From positions 1-64,000 of the forward strand of contig CAZRAU010000001.1 of NCBI GenBank assembly GCA_964598025.1: 64,000 bases of DNA, in the 5' to 3' direction. The translations under genes and the position numbers were made by a program. The stretch comes from JALGWN01 sp964598025 (GTDB lineage Bacteria; Arandabacterota; Arandabacteria; Arandabacterales; Arandabacteraceae). The notes beneath the pieces are model-generated. The model saw nothing but the letters and a program-made list of their open reading frames with translations, was not told the origin of the DNA and searched no databases. Shown here one piece after another: positions 26,209 through 34,449 of the stretch; position 1 is the first letter of the stretch, and every line of letters starts with the position of its first letter.

Positions 26209-26333
26209 GGCTGGTGAAAACCGGCCGTCTGCTGCCTCACGCTCGGGGCTTGTCGCTGCGGCGTACGTAACAAACGGTAAGCCTCGCTCCCCCCGCCTTC
26301 GCAAACCTCGTATCCGGACGCTCTTGACCTGCC
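26209..26333 (+). repeat. Palindromic interspersed element, copy C
   Basis: 125-bp element one base after the stop codon of the oxidoreductase beta gene. The ends GGCTGGTGAAAACCGGCC (26209-26226) and the complement of 26316-26333 match at 13 of 18 positions. Internal blocks GCTGCGGCGTACG, GCCTCGCTCC, CTTCGCAAACCTCG and ATCCGGACG align with copies A, B and D. Like copy A it sits at a 3' gene end and may terminate transcription. Confidence 0.65.
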
Positions 26334-26414
26334 CTATGCCGGAGGCCGAAGTCGGCCCGCAAGTGGCGTCGCGCCTCGGTTCACGGCGATCCGACCCCAC
26401 ACGGATGGAGGTTC

Positions 26415-26555
26415 TTGCCGCCTAAGAAGAATATTCCGCAAAAAGAGCTAAACTTTCCCGATCCGCCGGACGATGCCTGTAGAGGACACTGTTTGCAGGT
26501 TTTGCACTGCATTATCTGGGAGTGGATGAAAGGAGACGGCAATTGGAGGAGTTGA
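26415..26555 (+). CDS. Possible small Cys/His-containing ORF
   Basis: A 46-codon frame from TTG 26415 to TGA 26553-26555, with GGAGG three bases before the TTG. The product has a basic start, a Pro-rich middle (LNFPDPPDDAC) and a compact Cys/His cluster ACRGHCLQVLHC before WEW. Base composition is lower in GC than the neighbours. No family was recognised, and the short spacing of the ribosome site is a weakness. It could equally be chance or the fragment of a lost gene. Confidence 0.3.
   Translation: MPPKKNIPQKELNFPDPPDDACRGHCLQVLHCIIWEWMKGDGNWRS
26449..26476 (+). promoter_or_regulatory. Possible sigma-28-like promoter
   Basis: TAAACTTT (26449-26456) matches 7 of 8 bases of the flagellar sigma-28 -35 consensus, with GACGATGC after 12 bases (about 5 of 8 of the -10 consensus, spacer one base long). 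It lies 330 bases before the flagellar regulatory genes. The match is partial and could be chance. Confidence 0.25.
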
Positions 26556-26614
26556 GCAGATTTCGCCCATTCCGGCCGTGTTCTTTCGAGGCGCCAGTTG
26601 TAAATGAGGACATG

Positions 26615-26750
26615 ACCGGCAGATTTTGCCGGTGATCGGCGGGATCCGACCCGTATTTCCGATACGGGTCGCCTTGGCGTGTAGGACAAAGGCGTACAAG
26701 TCGAAGGCAGGGTCGGGAGAGAGTAATACTCTCCGAGAAGACCCCGACTA
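26615..26750 (+). other. Cluster of hairpins upstream of the flagellar regulators (possible structured leader RNA)
   Basis: Within 136 bases there are four stem-loops: ACCGGCA/TGCCGGT with a 5-base loop (26615-26633); a perfect 10-bp stem CGACCCGTAT/ATACGGGTCG with a 5-base loop (26647-26671); CGCCTT/AAGGCG (26670-26694, mutually exclusive with the base of the previous stem); and GGAGAG/CTCTCC (26716-26734) nested in GTCGGG/CCCGAC (26712-26748). None is followed by a T tract. The competing stems would suit an attenuator or riboswitch-like leader, but I match it to no known RNA family. Confidence 0.4.
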
Positions 26751-26801
26751 GGCCCTCCTTTTGAGTCCCCTCATGCCTGCCTGCCGGAAGGTGGGACAAG
26801 G

Positions 26802-27188
26802 ATGACAATCAAGCATCGCGGTATCGTAGACGACGGGACGCATGACCTTTCGCTTCTTGTGGCAGCCGCGGGGGACCTCGTAACGGAGCTTGGCGGCCTT
26901 GCTCTAGCAGTGGAGCGGAGCCTCAGCAACGGCACCGACGTGGATGAAGTAGTCTCACTGCTGAGGCAGAAGAAAGCCAGGGTGGACATCCTCAACACGG
27001 TTGCCCTTGAGATAACATCTCGCCTGAAGTTGGGCACCAATGGAAGCGTCGGCCTTGCCGTACCGGAGGGCCTGAAGGTCAAGTTCCGTGAACTGATGGC
27101 TGACTTCCGTCGGCTGCTGGACCGGGAATCACGAATCGAGGATCTTATCGCCGGCCGCGGGTTTCCTGTATCGAGGAGGTTGAGATAG
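26802..27188 (+). CDS. Small helical protein, possibly FlgN/FliT-like flagellar chaperone
   Basis: 128 residues, predicted entirely helical and soluble, with heptad-like Leu/Val spacing. A segment ERSLSNGTDVDEVVSLLRQKK followed by VDILNTV resembles the 'number-of-turns then LLxxKxxLI' pattern of FlgN/FliT export chaperones. It is the first gene of the flagellar cluster and ends two bases before the histidine kinase. The identification is tentative; an uncharacterised partner of the kinase is an alternative. GGTGGGACAAGG precedes the ATG. Confidence 0.45.
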   Translation: MTIKHRGIVDDGTHDLSLLVAAAGDLVTELGGLALAVERSLSNGTDVDEVVSLLRQKKARVDILNTVALEITSRLKLGTNGSVGLAVPEGLKVKFRELMADFRRLLDRESRIEDLIAGRGFPVSRRLR

Positions 27189-27190
27189 GG

Positions 27191-28471
27191 ATGTCGTCGG
27201 CACTTGAGAAAAAGGGCACTCGGCAGAGCAGTCCCCGGGGGCCGGAGCCGGATGGCTCCCTCGAAGGCCTCACGGGGGCAATAGAAGCTCTCCAGGGCGC
27301 GTGCAACCGGCTTGCGGGCTCCGTTGACGGTGTGAACACAGACCTGGAAGCCACCAACCGGCGGCTTGCCGATGCGCTGAGGGTCCACTCGGAGACCGCG
27401 GCCTACCTCCAGGATGTGTTGACCGGTGTTCCCAATGGTGTGATCGTGGTGGACCGCGATGGTCGCATCGTTCTCTTTAACCAGGCCGCGGAGACGATCA
27501 CCGGTTTCAGCGCTTCCGAGATGAACGGCCGCAGGTACTCTGAGATCCTGGCGAAGGGGGTGTCGCGCAGGCAAACCCCGCTTTACACCCTCGCGACCGG
27601 TTTCTGCCTCGACCAGGAAGAGAAGAAGGTGACAACCAAGTCGGGCGAGCAAGTGCCGGTTTCATCGAGTACCGCGATCATGGGCGGTCGCAACTCCATG
27701 GCCGGGGCGATCGAGGTGATTGTCGATCTTCGGAAGATCAAAAACCTCGAAGCGGAGGTGGACCGCGTAAGAACGCTTGCCGCGATAGGCGAGCTGGCGG
27801 CGGTGGTAGCGCATGAGATAAGGAATCCCCTCGGAGGCATCAAGGGATTCGCGAGCCTGCTGGAGCGCGACCTGGAGTCCACCCCGGAGAGCCTGGTCCT
27901 CGTGAAGAGAATCAAGGAAGGTATCGAATCCCTCGAGGGTATAGTGAACGATCTGCTCGAGGCCGGAAGCAGCATAAAGCTCAGGTTCGCCAATACCGAG
28001 ATGACGGCCGAAATCCTCAGGGTCGTGGAGGTATGCACGATGGCAGCGAGGGGAGAAGGCAAGCCCATCGAATTCGAAGTGTCGACTCCAGCCCCGCCCG
28101 TTTACTGCCGTGTGGATGCCGGCAGAATCAGACAGGCGCTCACCAACTTGGTGAGAAACGCTGTCGAAGCCGTCGGCGATTCCGGCCGAGTAAGCGTGAG
28201 ACTCTGGACCGGAGGCAAGTCCGGCCGGACATGTATAGACGGAAGAGACCCACGGGACTATCTGTTCATAGAGGTAACGGATACGGGCCCTGGTGTGCCT
28301 GTTGGTGAGACCGACAGGATCTTTACGCCTTTCTTCACAACAAAGCATGGAGGTACCGGCTTAGGGCTTCCCACCGTGAGGAGGATCGCCGGACTCCATG
28401 GGGGAGAGGTGGAGTACTCACATCCGGACGCCGGGGGAAGCACGTTTACAATGACTATACCGAGGTGGTGA
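27191..28471 (+). CDS. flgS: Soluble PAS-domain histidine kinase, FlgS/FlrB-like
   Basis: 426-residue sensor kinase without transmembrane segments. A helical N-terminus (residues 20-75) leads to a PAS domain (about 72-185). The HisKA domain follows with phospho-acceptor His208 in VVAHEIRNP, then an HATPase domain with N box NLVRNAVEAV, DTGPGVP and GTGLGLP. In Campylobacter and Vibrio such soluble kinases sense assembly of the export apparatus and switch on sigma-54-dependent rod-hook genes. Here it lies directly before its response regulator and flgB, which supports the same role. Confidence 0.85.
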   Translation: MSSALEKKGTRQSSPRGPEPDGSLEGLTGAIEALQGACNRLAGSVDGVNTDLEATNRRLADALRVHSETAAYLQDVLTGVPNGVIVVDRDGRIVLFNQAAETITGFSASEMNGRRYSEILAKGVSRRQTPLYTLATGFCLDQEEKKVTTKSGEQVPVSSSTAIMGGRNSMAGAIEVIVDLRKIKNLEAEVDRVRTLAAIGELAAVVAHEIRNPLGGIKGFASLLERDLESTPESLVLVKRIKEGIESLEGIVNDLLEAGSSIKLRFANTEMTAEILRVVEVCTMAARGEGKPIEFEVSTPAPPVYCRVDAGRIRQALTNLVRNAVEAVGDSGRVSVRLWTGGKSGRTCIDGRDPRDYLFIEVTDTGPGVPVGETDRIFTPFFTTKHGGTGLGLPTVRRIAGLHGGEVEYSHPDAGGSTFTMTIPRW

Positions 28472-28508
28472 GGCTGTGCGATCTGAATCAAGCCAAAGGA
28501 GCGCAAGC

Positions 28509-29909
28509 ATGTCGCGGATAGGACGACCCAAAAGGATCCTGGTCGCCGACGATGAGAAGCTCGTGAATGACTTCCTCAAGGAAATCCTTACCCGCCAAGG
28601 TTTCATGGTGGATCAGGCTTTCGACGGTGACGCGGCGATCCATGCACTGAAGGGGACTGCGTACGATCTCGTGCTTTCAGACAAGAAGATGCCGGGGCGT
28701 GACGGCACAGATGTGCTCAAGGCCGCTCTTGCATCCCAGCACGCGCCGAGAGTCATAATGATGACCGCGTACGGGTCGGTCGAGGGGGCTGTGGAATCGA
28801 TGAGGATCGGGGCCTTCGACTACGTCATGAAGCCTTTCGACGCCAACCAGGTGGAAGAGGTCGTGATACGTGCGCTCTCTCAAGGCGCGGAGCGGCCCGT
28901 GCCGACTCACCGCGGCGTCAATATAGTCGGAAGCAGCGACCCGATGCGGGATGTCCTCGAACTTGTCGGGGTCGTAGCTCCCACCAGTTCAACGGTGATA
29001 ATCACGGGCGAGACAGGTACGGGTAAGGAGCTGGTGGCCCGCGAGATCCAGCGTCTCAGCAAGCGAAGTGACAAGGCGTTTGTGAGGCTCAATTGTGCGG
29101 CGCTTCCGGACGGGCTCATCGAGAGCGAGCTCTTCGGCCATGAGAAAGGGGCCTTCACGGGGGCTGTGAAGACCCGGCGGGGGAAGTTCGAGCTCGCAGA
29201 CGGCGGCACCATCCTGCTTGACGAGATCGGTGAGATCGGCATCCACATGCAGTCGAAGGTGCTCCGCGTGTTGCAGGAGAAAGAGTTTGAGAGAATCGGC
29301 GCGCATGACACCAGGACAGTGGACGTCCGCATTGTCACCACTACCAACAAGGACCTCAAGGCGGAAACAGACGCCGGGCGCTTCCGGGAAGATCTGTATT
29401 ACCGGCTGAATGTCTTTCCCATAGCCCTGCCTCCGCTCAGAGAGCGAAAAGACGACATACCCATTCTGACGGAGCATTTCATCCAGACCTACAGAGGGCT
29501 CTGCAACAGCGTGGTCCGCGGGATAACCGACGATGCCATGGCCGTGCTCATGGACCATGACTGGCCGGGCAACGTCCGAGAGCTCGAAAACTGCATCGAG
29601 CGGGCGCTGATCGTGGGTACGGGTGAGTTCATCACCCGGGACGACATCATACCCCCGGCGAGCTTGGCCCGGAAAGGCAAGCTCAACCTTGATCCGGGGA
29701 CAAGCCTCAGGGAGATGGAGAAGCTGCTGATCCTCAAGACCCTCGAGGCCACCGGCTGGAACCGCACCGTCGCAGCGCGGAAGCTGGGTGTGTCCACACG
29801 GACCTTGAGGAACAAACTCAAGATCTACCGTGAGGAAGACATTTCTTCCGACGCGGAAGAATTGTCCGTATCGGGTTCGGATGAGGAACACCTGGCCTTC
29901 GCACGCTGA
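28509..29909 (+). CDS. flgR: Sigma-54-dependent response regulator, FlgR/FlrC/NtrC-like
   Basis: 466 residues from ATG 28509, chosen for AAAGGAG eight bases upstream and because the receiver domain starts at once (a GTG at 28476 would add 11 residues). The receiver has Asp14/Asp15, phospho-acceptor Asp58 and Lys in VMKPFD. The AAA+ domain has Walker A GETGTGKE (about 166-173), the sigma-54-contacting GAFTGA loop (about 214-219) and ILLDEIGE. A Fis-type HTH (TVAARKLGVSTRTLRNKLK) ends the chain. It should activate the sigma-54 promoters before flgB and flgF. Confidence 0.9.
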   Translation: MSRIGRPKRILVADDEKLVNDFLKEILTRQGFMVDQAFDGDAAIHALKGTAYDLVLSDKKMPGRDGTDVLKAALASQHAPRVIMMTAYGSVEGAVESMRIGAFDYVMKPFDANQVEEVVIRALSQGAERPVPTHRGVNIVGSSDPMRDVLELVGVVAPTSSTVIITGETGTGKELVAREIQRLSKRSDKAFVRLNCAALPDGLIESELFGHEKGAFTGAVKTRRGKFELADGGTILLDEIGEIGIHMQSKVLRVLQEKEFERIGAHDTRTVDVRIVTTTNKDLKAETDAGRFREDLYYRLNVFPIALPPLRERKDDIPILTEHFIQTYRGLCNSVVRGITDDAMAVLMDHDWPGNVRELENCIERALIVGTGEFITRDDIIPPASLARKGKLNLDPGTSLREMEKLLILKTLEATGWNRTVAARKLGVSTRTLRNKLKIYREEDISSDAEELSVSGSDEEHLAFAR

Positions 29910-29967
29910 AGGGCCAACCCATTGTGCAATCGACAGTTACACATACTGACTCCTATGTCCGGTTTCC

Positions 29968-29983
29968 TGGCAGAGTACTTGCA
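29968..29983 (+). promoter_or_regulatory. Sigma-54 promoter of the flgB operon
   Basis: TGGCAGAGTACTTGCA: GG and GC are separated by exactly 10 bases, matching the -24/-12 consensus almost fully. It lies 48 bases before the flgB ATG and just after the gene for an NtrC-type activator. Confidence 0.85.
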
Positions 29984-30030
29984 GATAGGGTCGTCTGCCG
30001 GATTGTAGGGAAAACCACGGAGGAAGTCCG

Positions 30031-30432
30031 ATGAGTGATGTGAGACTGGGGAGCGACGAGGCGTCGAGGGTCATTCGGCGGATACTCGATCTCAGCGCCG
30101 CGAGGCAGAAGGTGGCTGTAAAGAACCTGGCCAACGTCGATACCGAAGGCTACCAGCCGAAGCGAGTCGAGTTTGTCGACCACCTGAATCAGGCAACGGG
30201 CCATGTGGAGATGGCGAGAACCGCCCCTGGCCATTTGACGGGCGGGACCTCCGCGCCCGAGCGGTGTGGCTACGTCGAGATTGTGGATCAGGATGCCGCC
30301 GCTGCTCCCGAAGCCGATCTCGAACGGAGTGTGACGGACCTGGCCGATGCGGAGCTCGCCTATTCCACGGCGGCGAGACTCATGTCGAAGCGCATGGCGA
30401 CCATGAGAACGGCCATAACCGGAAAACCTTAA
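30031..30432 (+). CDS. flgB: Flagellar proximal rod protein FlgB
   Basis: 133 residues, normal length for FlgB. The N-terminal rod motif VAVKNLANVDTEGYQPKRVEF (residues 29-48 region) is the conserved NxAN-x-x-T-x-GY block of rod and hook proteins. The C-terminal helix (ELAYSTAARLMSKRMATMRTAI) forms the partner D0 coiled coil. It is exported by the flagellar type III system and built into the rod. First gene after the sigma-54 promoter; GGAGGAAG is the ribosome site. Confidence 0.95.
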   Translation: MSDVRLGSDEASRVIRRILDLSAARQKVAVKNLANVDTEGYQPKRVEFVDHLNQATGHVEMARTAPGHLTGGTSAPERCGYVEIVDQDAAAAPEADLERSVTDLADAELAYSTAARLMSKRMATMRTAITGKP

Positions 30433-30444
30433 GGGAGGTTTTGG

Positions 30445-30948
30445 ATGTCCAGTCTACTCTCTGGTGTGATGCGAACCATCGGCAGCGGATTGACCGCGCA
30501 GCGGAAGCGTATGGAATCGATCGCGTCAAATATAGCCAATTCAGAGACCACTAGAACCGACGAAGGTCTGCCGTATAGGAGGCAGACCGTTCGCATCACC
30601 CAGGCCGAAACCGCTACAGAGACTATGGTTGCGGGACAGGGGCCGCGGATCGGGCTCCGCACCACGTCTCCGCTTCATATCCACAAGAGCAGTCAGTCAC
30701 CTGTGAGTAGTGTGACCGCCAGTGGGTCCATTATCAAGAGTGAAGTGGTGGAGGCCCCGCCGGACCAGGTCAAGTACGTTTACGATCCCCATCATCCCGA
30801 TGCGGATGCGGAAGGCTATGTGGCCTATCCGGACATCAATCCGGTGGAAGAGATGGTGGACATGATGGAAGCCACACGGGCCTATGAGGCCAACCTGGCG
30901 GCCATGGACGCCTTCAAGTCGATGGTAGAGAAGGCCCTGGAGATCTAG
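30445..30948 (+). CDS. flgC: Flagellar proximal rod protein FlgC
   Basis: 167 residues. The N-terminal RMESIASNIANSETTRTDEG block, a short central domain, and the C-terminal NPVEEMVDMMEATRAYEANL helix are standard for FlgC (typical length about 135-150, here slightly longer). AGGGAGG precedes the ATG. Lies 12 bases after flgB. Confidence 0.95.
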   Translation: MSSLLSGVMRTIGSGLTAQRKRMESIASNIANSETTRTDEGLPYRRQTVRITQAETATETMVAGQGPRIGLRTTSPLHIHKSSQSPVSSVTASGSIIKSEVVEAPPDQVKYVYDPHHPDADAEGYVAYPDINPVEEMVDMMEATRAYEANLAAMDAFKSMVEKALEI

Positions 30949-30962
30949 GTGGGAGGAAGTCG

Positions 30963-31271
30963 ATGAGCGAAATGAGAATCGATCCGGCCATAAGGCGAGT
31001 AGACATGCTGAAAGCTCCGCAGGAGCTTCCCCAGCCCGGTCCGGGAGATGGACCGTCGTTCGGGAAGATCATGAAGGGCGTGTTCGATGAGGCGGTCGCC
31101 GCTGAAAACGAGGCGGGTCGGGCGGTCGATGATTTCGCCGCCGGCAATATCACTGATGTTCATGATGTCGTAATGGCCGTAAGCAAAGCCAACATGGCAA
31201 TAGAACTCCTGGTGCAGGTAAGGAACGGCGTGCTGGAAGCCTACCAGGAGCTGTCACGGGTTTCGATGTAA
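30963..31271 (+). CDS. fliE: Flagellar hook-basal body protein FliE
   Basis: 102-residue FliE, the adaptor between MS ring and rod. The central FGKIMKGVFDEAVAAENEAG and the C-terminal DVHDVVMAVSKANMAIELLV plus VRNGVLEAYQELSRVSM helices are clear family marks. GGGAGGAAG precedes the ATG, 14 bases after flgC. Confidence 0.95.
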   Translation: MSEMRIDPAIRRVDMLKAPQELPQPGPGDGPSFGKIMKGVFDEAVAAENEAGRAVDDFAAGNITDVHDVVMAVSKANMAIELLVQVRNGVLEAYQELSRVSM

Positions 31272-31308
31272 CTGACAGTTAAGGAACGCTACAGGAGCGG
31301 GAGACGAT

Positions 31309-32817
31309 ATGGCTGAACAAAGACCTGACTCGGGACTCAGAAGGATGTGGGGAAATCTATCCCCCGGCCAGCGGTTGATGGTGGGGGGCACGGTGGTCGC
31401 CATAATAGCGGCGGTGGTGGTCGGTGGGGTAATGGTATCAAGGGCCGGGTATTCGGTGCTCTACTCCGGTCTCGCGCCCGAGGAGGCCGGCAAGGTCTTG
31501 GAGCAACTCGAACAACGTCACATACCTTACCGTCTGGGCGCCGGTGGGGGAGCGATCATGGTCCCGACGAGCAAGGTCTATTCGGCCAGGATTGAACTTG
31601 CCAGCGACGGCCTTCCGAGAAGCGGGTCCGTGGGTTTCGAGATCTTCGACAAGACCGTGTTCGGCATGACGGAATTCCTTCAGAAGGTCAATTACCGGCG
31701 GGCCCTCGAGGGCGAGCTCTCCCAGACCATCATGCAGATGGAAGAAGTCGAGGGTGTCCGGGTGCACATCGTCGTACCCGAGAATGCGCTTTTCAAGGAC
31801 GATCAGCAGCCGGCAACCGCTTCGGTGGTCATACGGAGTAACCCGGCAAGGACGCTCAGCCAGCGGAACATAGAAGGCATCGCCTACCTTGTGGCGAGCT
31901 CCGTCGAGGGGCTGGAGCCGGAGCGGGTTACGATCATAGACTCGCGCGGCACCCTACTCTCCAGAGGTTTCCCCGACGGAAGGGGACAGGCCTCGGACGG
32001 CCTGGAACTCAAGCAGAAGGTGGAGACCCATCTGGAAGAAAAGGCCCAGACCCTCCTTGACGGTGTCCTGGGTCCGGGCTCAAGTGTGGTCCGGATTTCG
32101 GCGGTTCTCAACATGGAGCGCATCGAGCGAAGTGTCGAAAGCTACGACCCTGAATCCGCGGTGATAAGAAGCGAGGAGCGCACGGAGAACGCGGGCGGCG
32201 ACGGCCGGTCAAGCAGCGAGACCTCGGTCACCAACTATGAACTCGACAGAGCCGTTGAGAGCATAGCGGGCGAGGTTGGTAACATCGAACGCCTCTCGGT
32301 TGCGGTCATGGTGGATGGAAGATACGAAACCGCGACCGGCCGTGACGGTGAAGTCACAAGAACATTCATCCCGCGCGGGGATGACGAAATAGCCACGCTG
32401 GCGGGGATCGTCAAGAGCGCAGTCGGGTTCGATCCCGAGCGCAATGACTACTTCGAGATAGCAAGCATAGCCTTCGACCGGAGCTTCCTCGAACAACAAG
32501 AAGTCGGCATGGAGAAGATGCTCAAGATGCAGTTCTACATGTCGCTCGCAAGAAAGGGAGCGTACCTCATTGGCTTGGTCCTGGCACTTGTGCTGCTCAT
32601 GAAGATCGTCAAGAAGACCGCAGGGATAATCGGATCGGCAACACGGGCAGTCGATCTCCGTGCCGGCGGGCCTATCGAGAACGTCGCCGGAAGCGGTATC
32701 GCAATGGGGCACCCCTCGGGTGATGTCGCTTCCCGCATTGCCAGCATGGCCTCGAGCAACCCGGACCAGGCGGCCGGAGTGATCAGTTCGATGGTAGGCG
32801 GAGGGGACCAAACGTGA
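31309..32817 (+). CDS. fliF: Flagellar MS-ring protein FliF
   Basis: 502-residue MS-ring protein. Transmembrane helices near residues 25-43 and 424-444 flank the periplasmic ring-building domains, which include the YSVLYSGLAPEEAGKVLEQL region and the ARVHIVVPE-like VRVHIVVPENALF segment. The C-terminal cytoplasmic part is short and lacks an obvious long acidic FliG-binding tail; total length is below the ~550 residues of enteric FliF. The final four bases overlap fliG. Confidence 0.95.
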   Translation: MAEQRPDSGLRRMWGNLSPGQRLMVGGTVVAIIAAVVVGGVMVSRAGYSVLYSGLAPEEAGKVLEQLEQRHIPYRLGAGGGAIMVPTSKVYSARIELASDGLPRSGSVGFEIFDKTVFGMTEFLQKVNYRRALEGELSQTIMQMEEVEGVRVHIVVPENALFKDDQQPATASVVIRSNPARTLSQRNIEGIAYLVASSVEGLEPERVTIIDSRGTLLSRGFPDGRGQASDGLELKQKVETHLEEKAQTLLDGVLGPGSSVVRISAVLNMERIERSVESYDPESAVIRSEERTENAGGDGRSSSETSVTNYELDRAVESIAGEVGNIERLSVAVMVDGRYETATGRDGEVTRTFIPRGDDEIATLAGIVKSAVGFDPERNDYFEIASIAFDRSFLEQQEVGMEKMLKMQFYMSLARKGAYLIGLVLALVLLMKIVKKTAGIIGSATRAVDLRAGGPIENVAGSGIAMGHPSGDVASRIASMASSNPDQAAGVISSMVGGGDQT

Positions 32818-33833
32818 ACGACAGCCGGGATTGGGGACATCTGGGTGGAGCCAGGAAGGCGGCCATAGTGCTTCTTTCCATGGGCAAGGACACGGCAACC
32901 CAGGTTGTCAAGAACCTCAAAGATAGTGAGGTGGAGAAGATAGCGGTGGAGATGGCTTGCCTCGGCCAGGTTCCCCCGGAAGTGCAGGACAACGTGCTCC
33001 GCGAGTTCACCGGTGCCATGGGCGCCGGCGCGGGTGCTGGTGGTGTCGCCCGGGCAACCGCCTTCCTGGAGTCTACCATGGGCCGCCAGAAGGCATCGGA
33101 GATCGTGGCCAGGATCAAGCGGCTCAATGCCTCGGGTGCACTCCGGAAACTCGAGCAGATGGATCCGGCGATGGCAGCCGAGTTCTTGTCGGACGAACAT
33201 CCCCAGACAATCGCGCTCATCATGGCGCAGGTGGAGGCGGATTTCGCCGCCACGGCGCTCTCCGCCATGCCGCAAGACGTCAGGGCGGATGTGGCCATGC
33301 GGATCGCCAGGCTCGAAGGCATATCCCCTGACACCACAAAGGAAATAGAGGGCATTCTGTCTGCGCAGCTCGCGGATTTGGGCGGTGGTGGGGTGACTGC
33401 CACGGACGGTGTGAAGGTCCTGGCCGACATTCTCAATTCCACTGAACGCGACACGGAAAAGGAAGTGCTCGAAGCGCTTGAGGCCAAGGACGATTCGGTT
33501 GCCTCACAGGTCCGCAAGCTGATGTTCATCTTCGACGACATCCTGCTCCTGGAAGACAGATCGATCCAGCGTGTCTTAAGAGAAGTGGACACGAAGGACC
33601 TGTCGGTGGCCCTGAAAGCGGCCGACGAGGAGGTCAAGCAGAAGATATTCAAGAATGTGTCCGAGCGTGCGGCGGCGATGATCCAGGAAGAGATCGACTA
33701 CATGGGTCCCAAACGCCTCAGCGAGGTGGAAGCGGCCCAGCAGGCCGTCGTCGAGGTCATAAGGAACCTTGAGGAATCCGGTGACATAATCGTGCCGGGC
33801 CGTGGTGGAGGCGGTGATGACATCATTGTGTAG
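32814..33833 (+). CDS. fliG: Flagellar motor switch protein FliG
   Basis: 339 residues. The N-terminal KAAIVLLSMGKDTATQVVKNL domain binds FliF. The middle domain holds the EHPQTIALIMA motif. The C-terminal charged helix (about residues 280-330, with DLSVALKAADEEVKQKIFKN and GPKRLSEVEAAQQAVVEVI) interacts with the stator. GTG start inside the fliF stop. A Gly-rich acidic tail ends the chain and overlaps the start of fliH. Confidence 0.96.
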   Translation: MNDSRDWGHLGGARKAAIVLLSMGKDTATQVVKNLKDSEVEKIAVEMACLGQVPPEVQDNVLREFTGAMGAGAGAGGVARATAFLESTMGRQKASEIVARIKRLNASGALRKLEQMDPAMAAEFLSDEHPQTIALIMAQVEADFAATALSAMPQDVRADVAMRIARLEGISPDTTKEIEGILSAQLADLGGGGVTATDGVKVLADILNSTERDTEKEVLEALEAKDDSVASQVRKLMFIFDDILLLEDRSIQRVLREVDTKDLSVALKAADEEVKQKIFKNVSERAAAMIQEEIDYMGPKRLSEVEAAQQAVVEVIRNLEESGDIIVPGRGGGGDDIIV

Positions 33834-34449
33834 GCTGATTCGCAAGGCCCCGGTAGCCAGGGAACCGTATCCGGTAACGCCCGGCGAGATTCACTGTCTG
33901 AGTCAGTCCGGCGAGCCGGGGGAGGGTCTTGAGTGTGAAGATACCGCCGAGGGCCGGATCAAACAGGCCTACGAGGCCGGCTACGATGCCGGGTATGCGG
34001 CATGCCGGGAGGCATTCGGCACGGAGACCGCGGCGGCGGTCGGCGAGTTCAGGTCCCTGGTAGATGAGGTCGCATCGCAACGCAAGCGCTTGATCAAGGA
34101 ATCCGAGGCGACGGTCTTACGTGTCGCCTGTGATATAGCGAGGCGGGTCGTCGGCAAAAGCGCGGAGGTCCGTGACGAGGTGGTTCTGGAAGTTGTGAAG
34201 AACGCCCTCACTCATATGAAGGATAACCACAACATAACCATAAGAGTCAATCCCCGGAACTGCAAAGTGCTTATGCGGTGTGAGGCGGATTGGCTGGAGG
34301 GCGCGCGGGCCGGTGGCATCAAGATCACCGAAGATGCGCGTATCAAGCCTGGGGGTTGCCTTGTGGAAGGCGAATCTGGGAGCGTCGAGGCCCAGATCGA
34401 CCGCCAGATAGATGTGATTGAGAAAGCACTGATGGAGGCATGCAAGTGA
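33817..34449 (+). CDS. fliH: Flagellar export ATPase regulator FliH
   Basis: 210 residues from ATG 33817, chosen for GGAGG five bases upstream (GTG 33802 would give 215). It has a helical, AxxxG/GxxxG-like segment (AYEAGYDAGYAACREAFG) and the FliH C-terminal domain with VACDIARRVVGKSAEVRDEVV and the IRVNPRNCKVL strand. It holds the FliI ATPase at the export gate. It overlaps both fliG and fliI. Confidence 0.9.
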   Translation: MTSLCRLIRKAPVAREPYPVTPGEIHCLSQSGEPGEGLECEDTAEGRIKQAYEAGYDAGYAACREAFGTETAAAVGEFRSLVDEVASQRKRLIKESEATVLRVACDIARRVVGKSAEVRDEVVLEVVKNALTHMKDNHNITIRVNPRNCKVLMRCEADWLEGARAGGIKITEDARIKPGGCLVEGESGSVEAQIDRQIDVIEKALMEACK

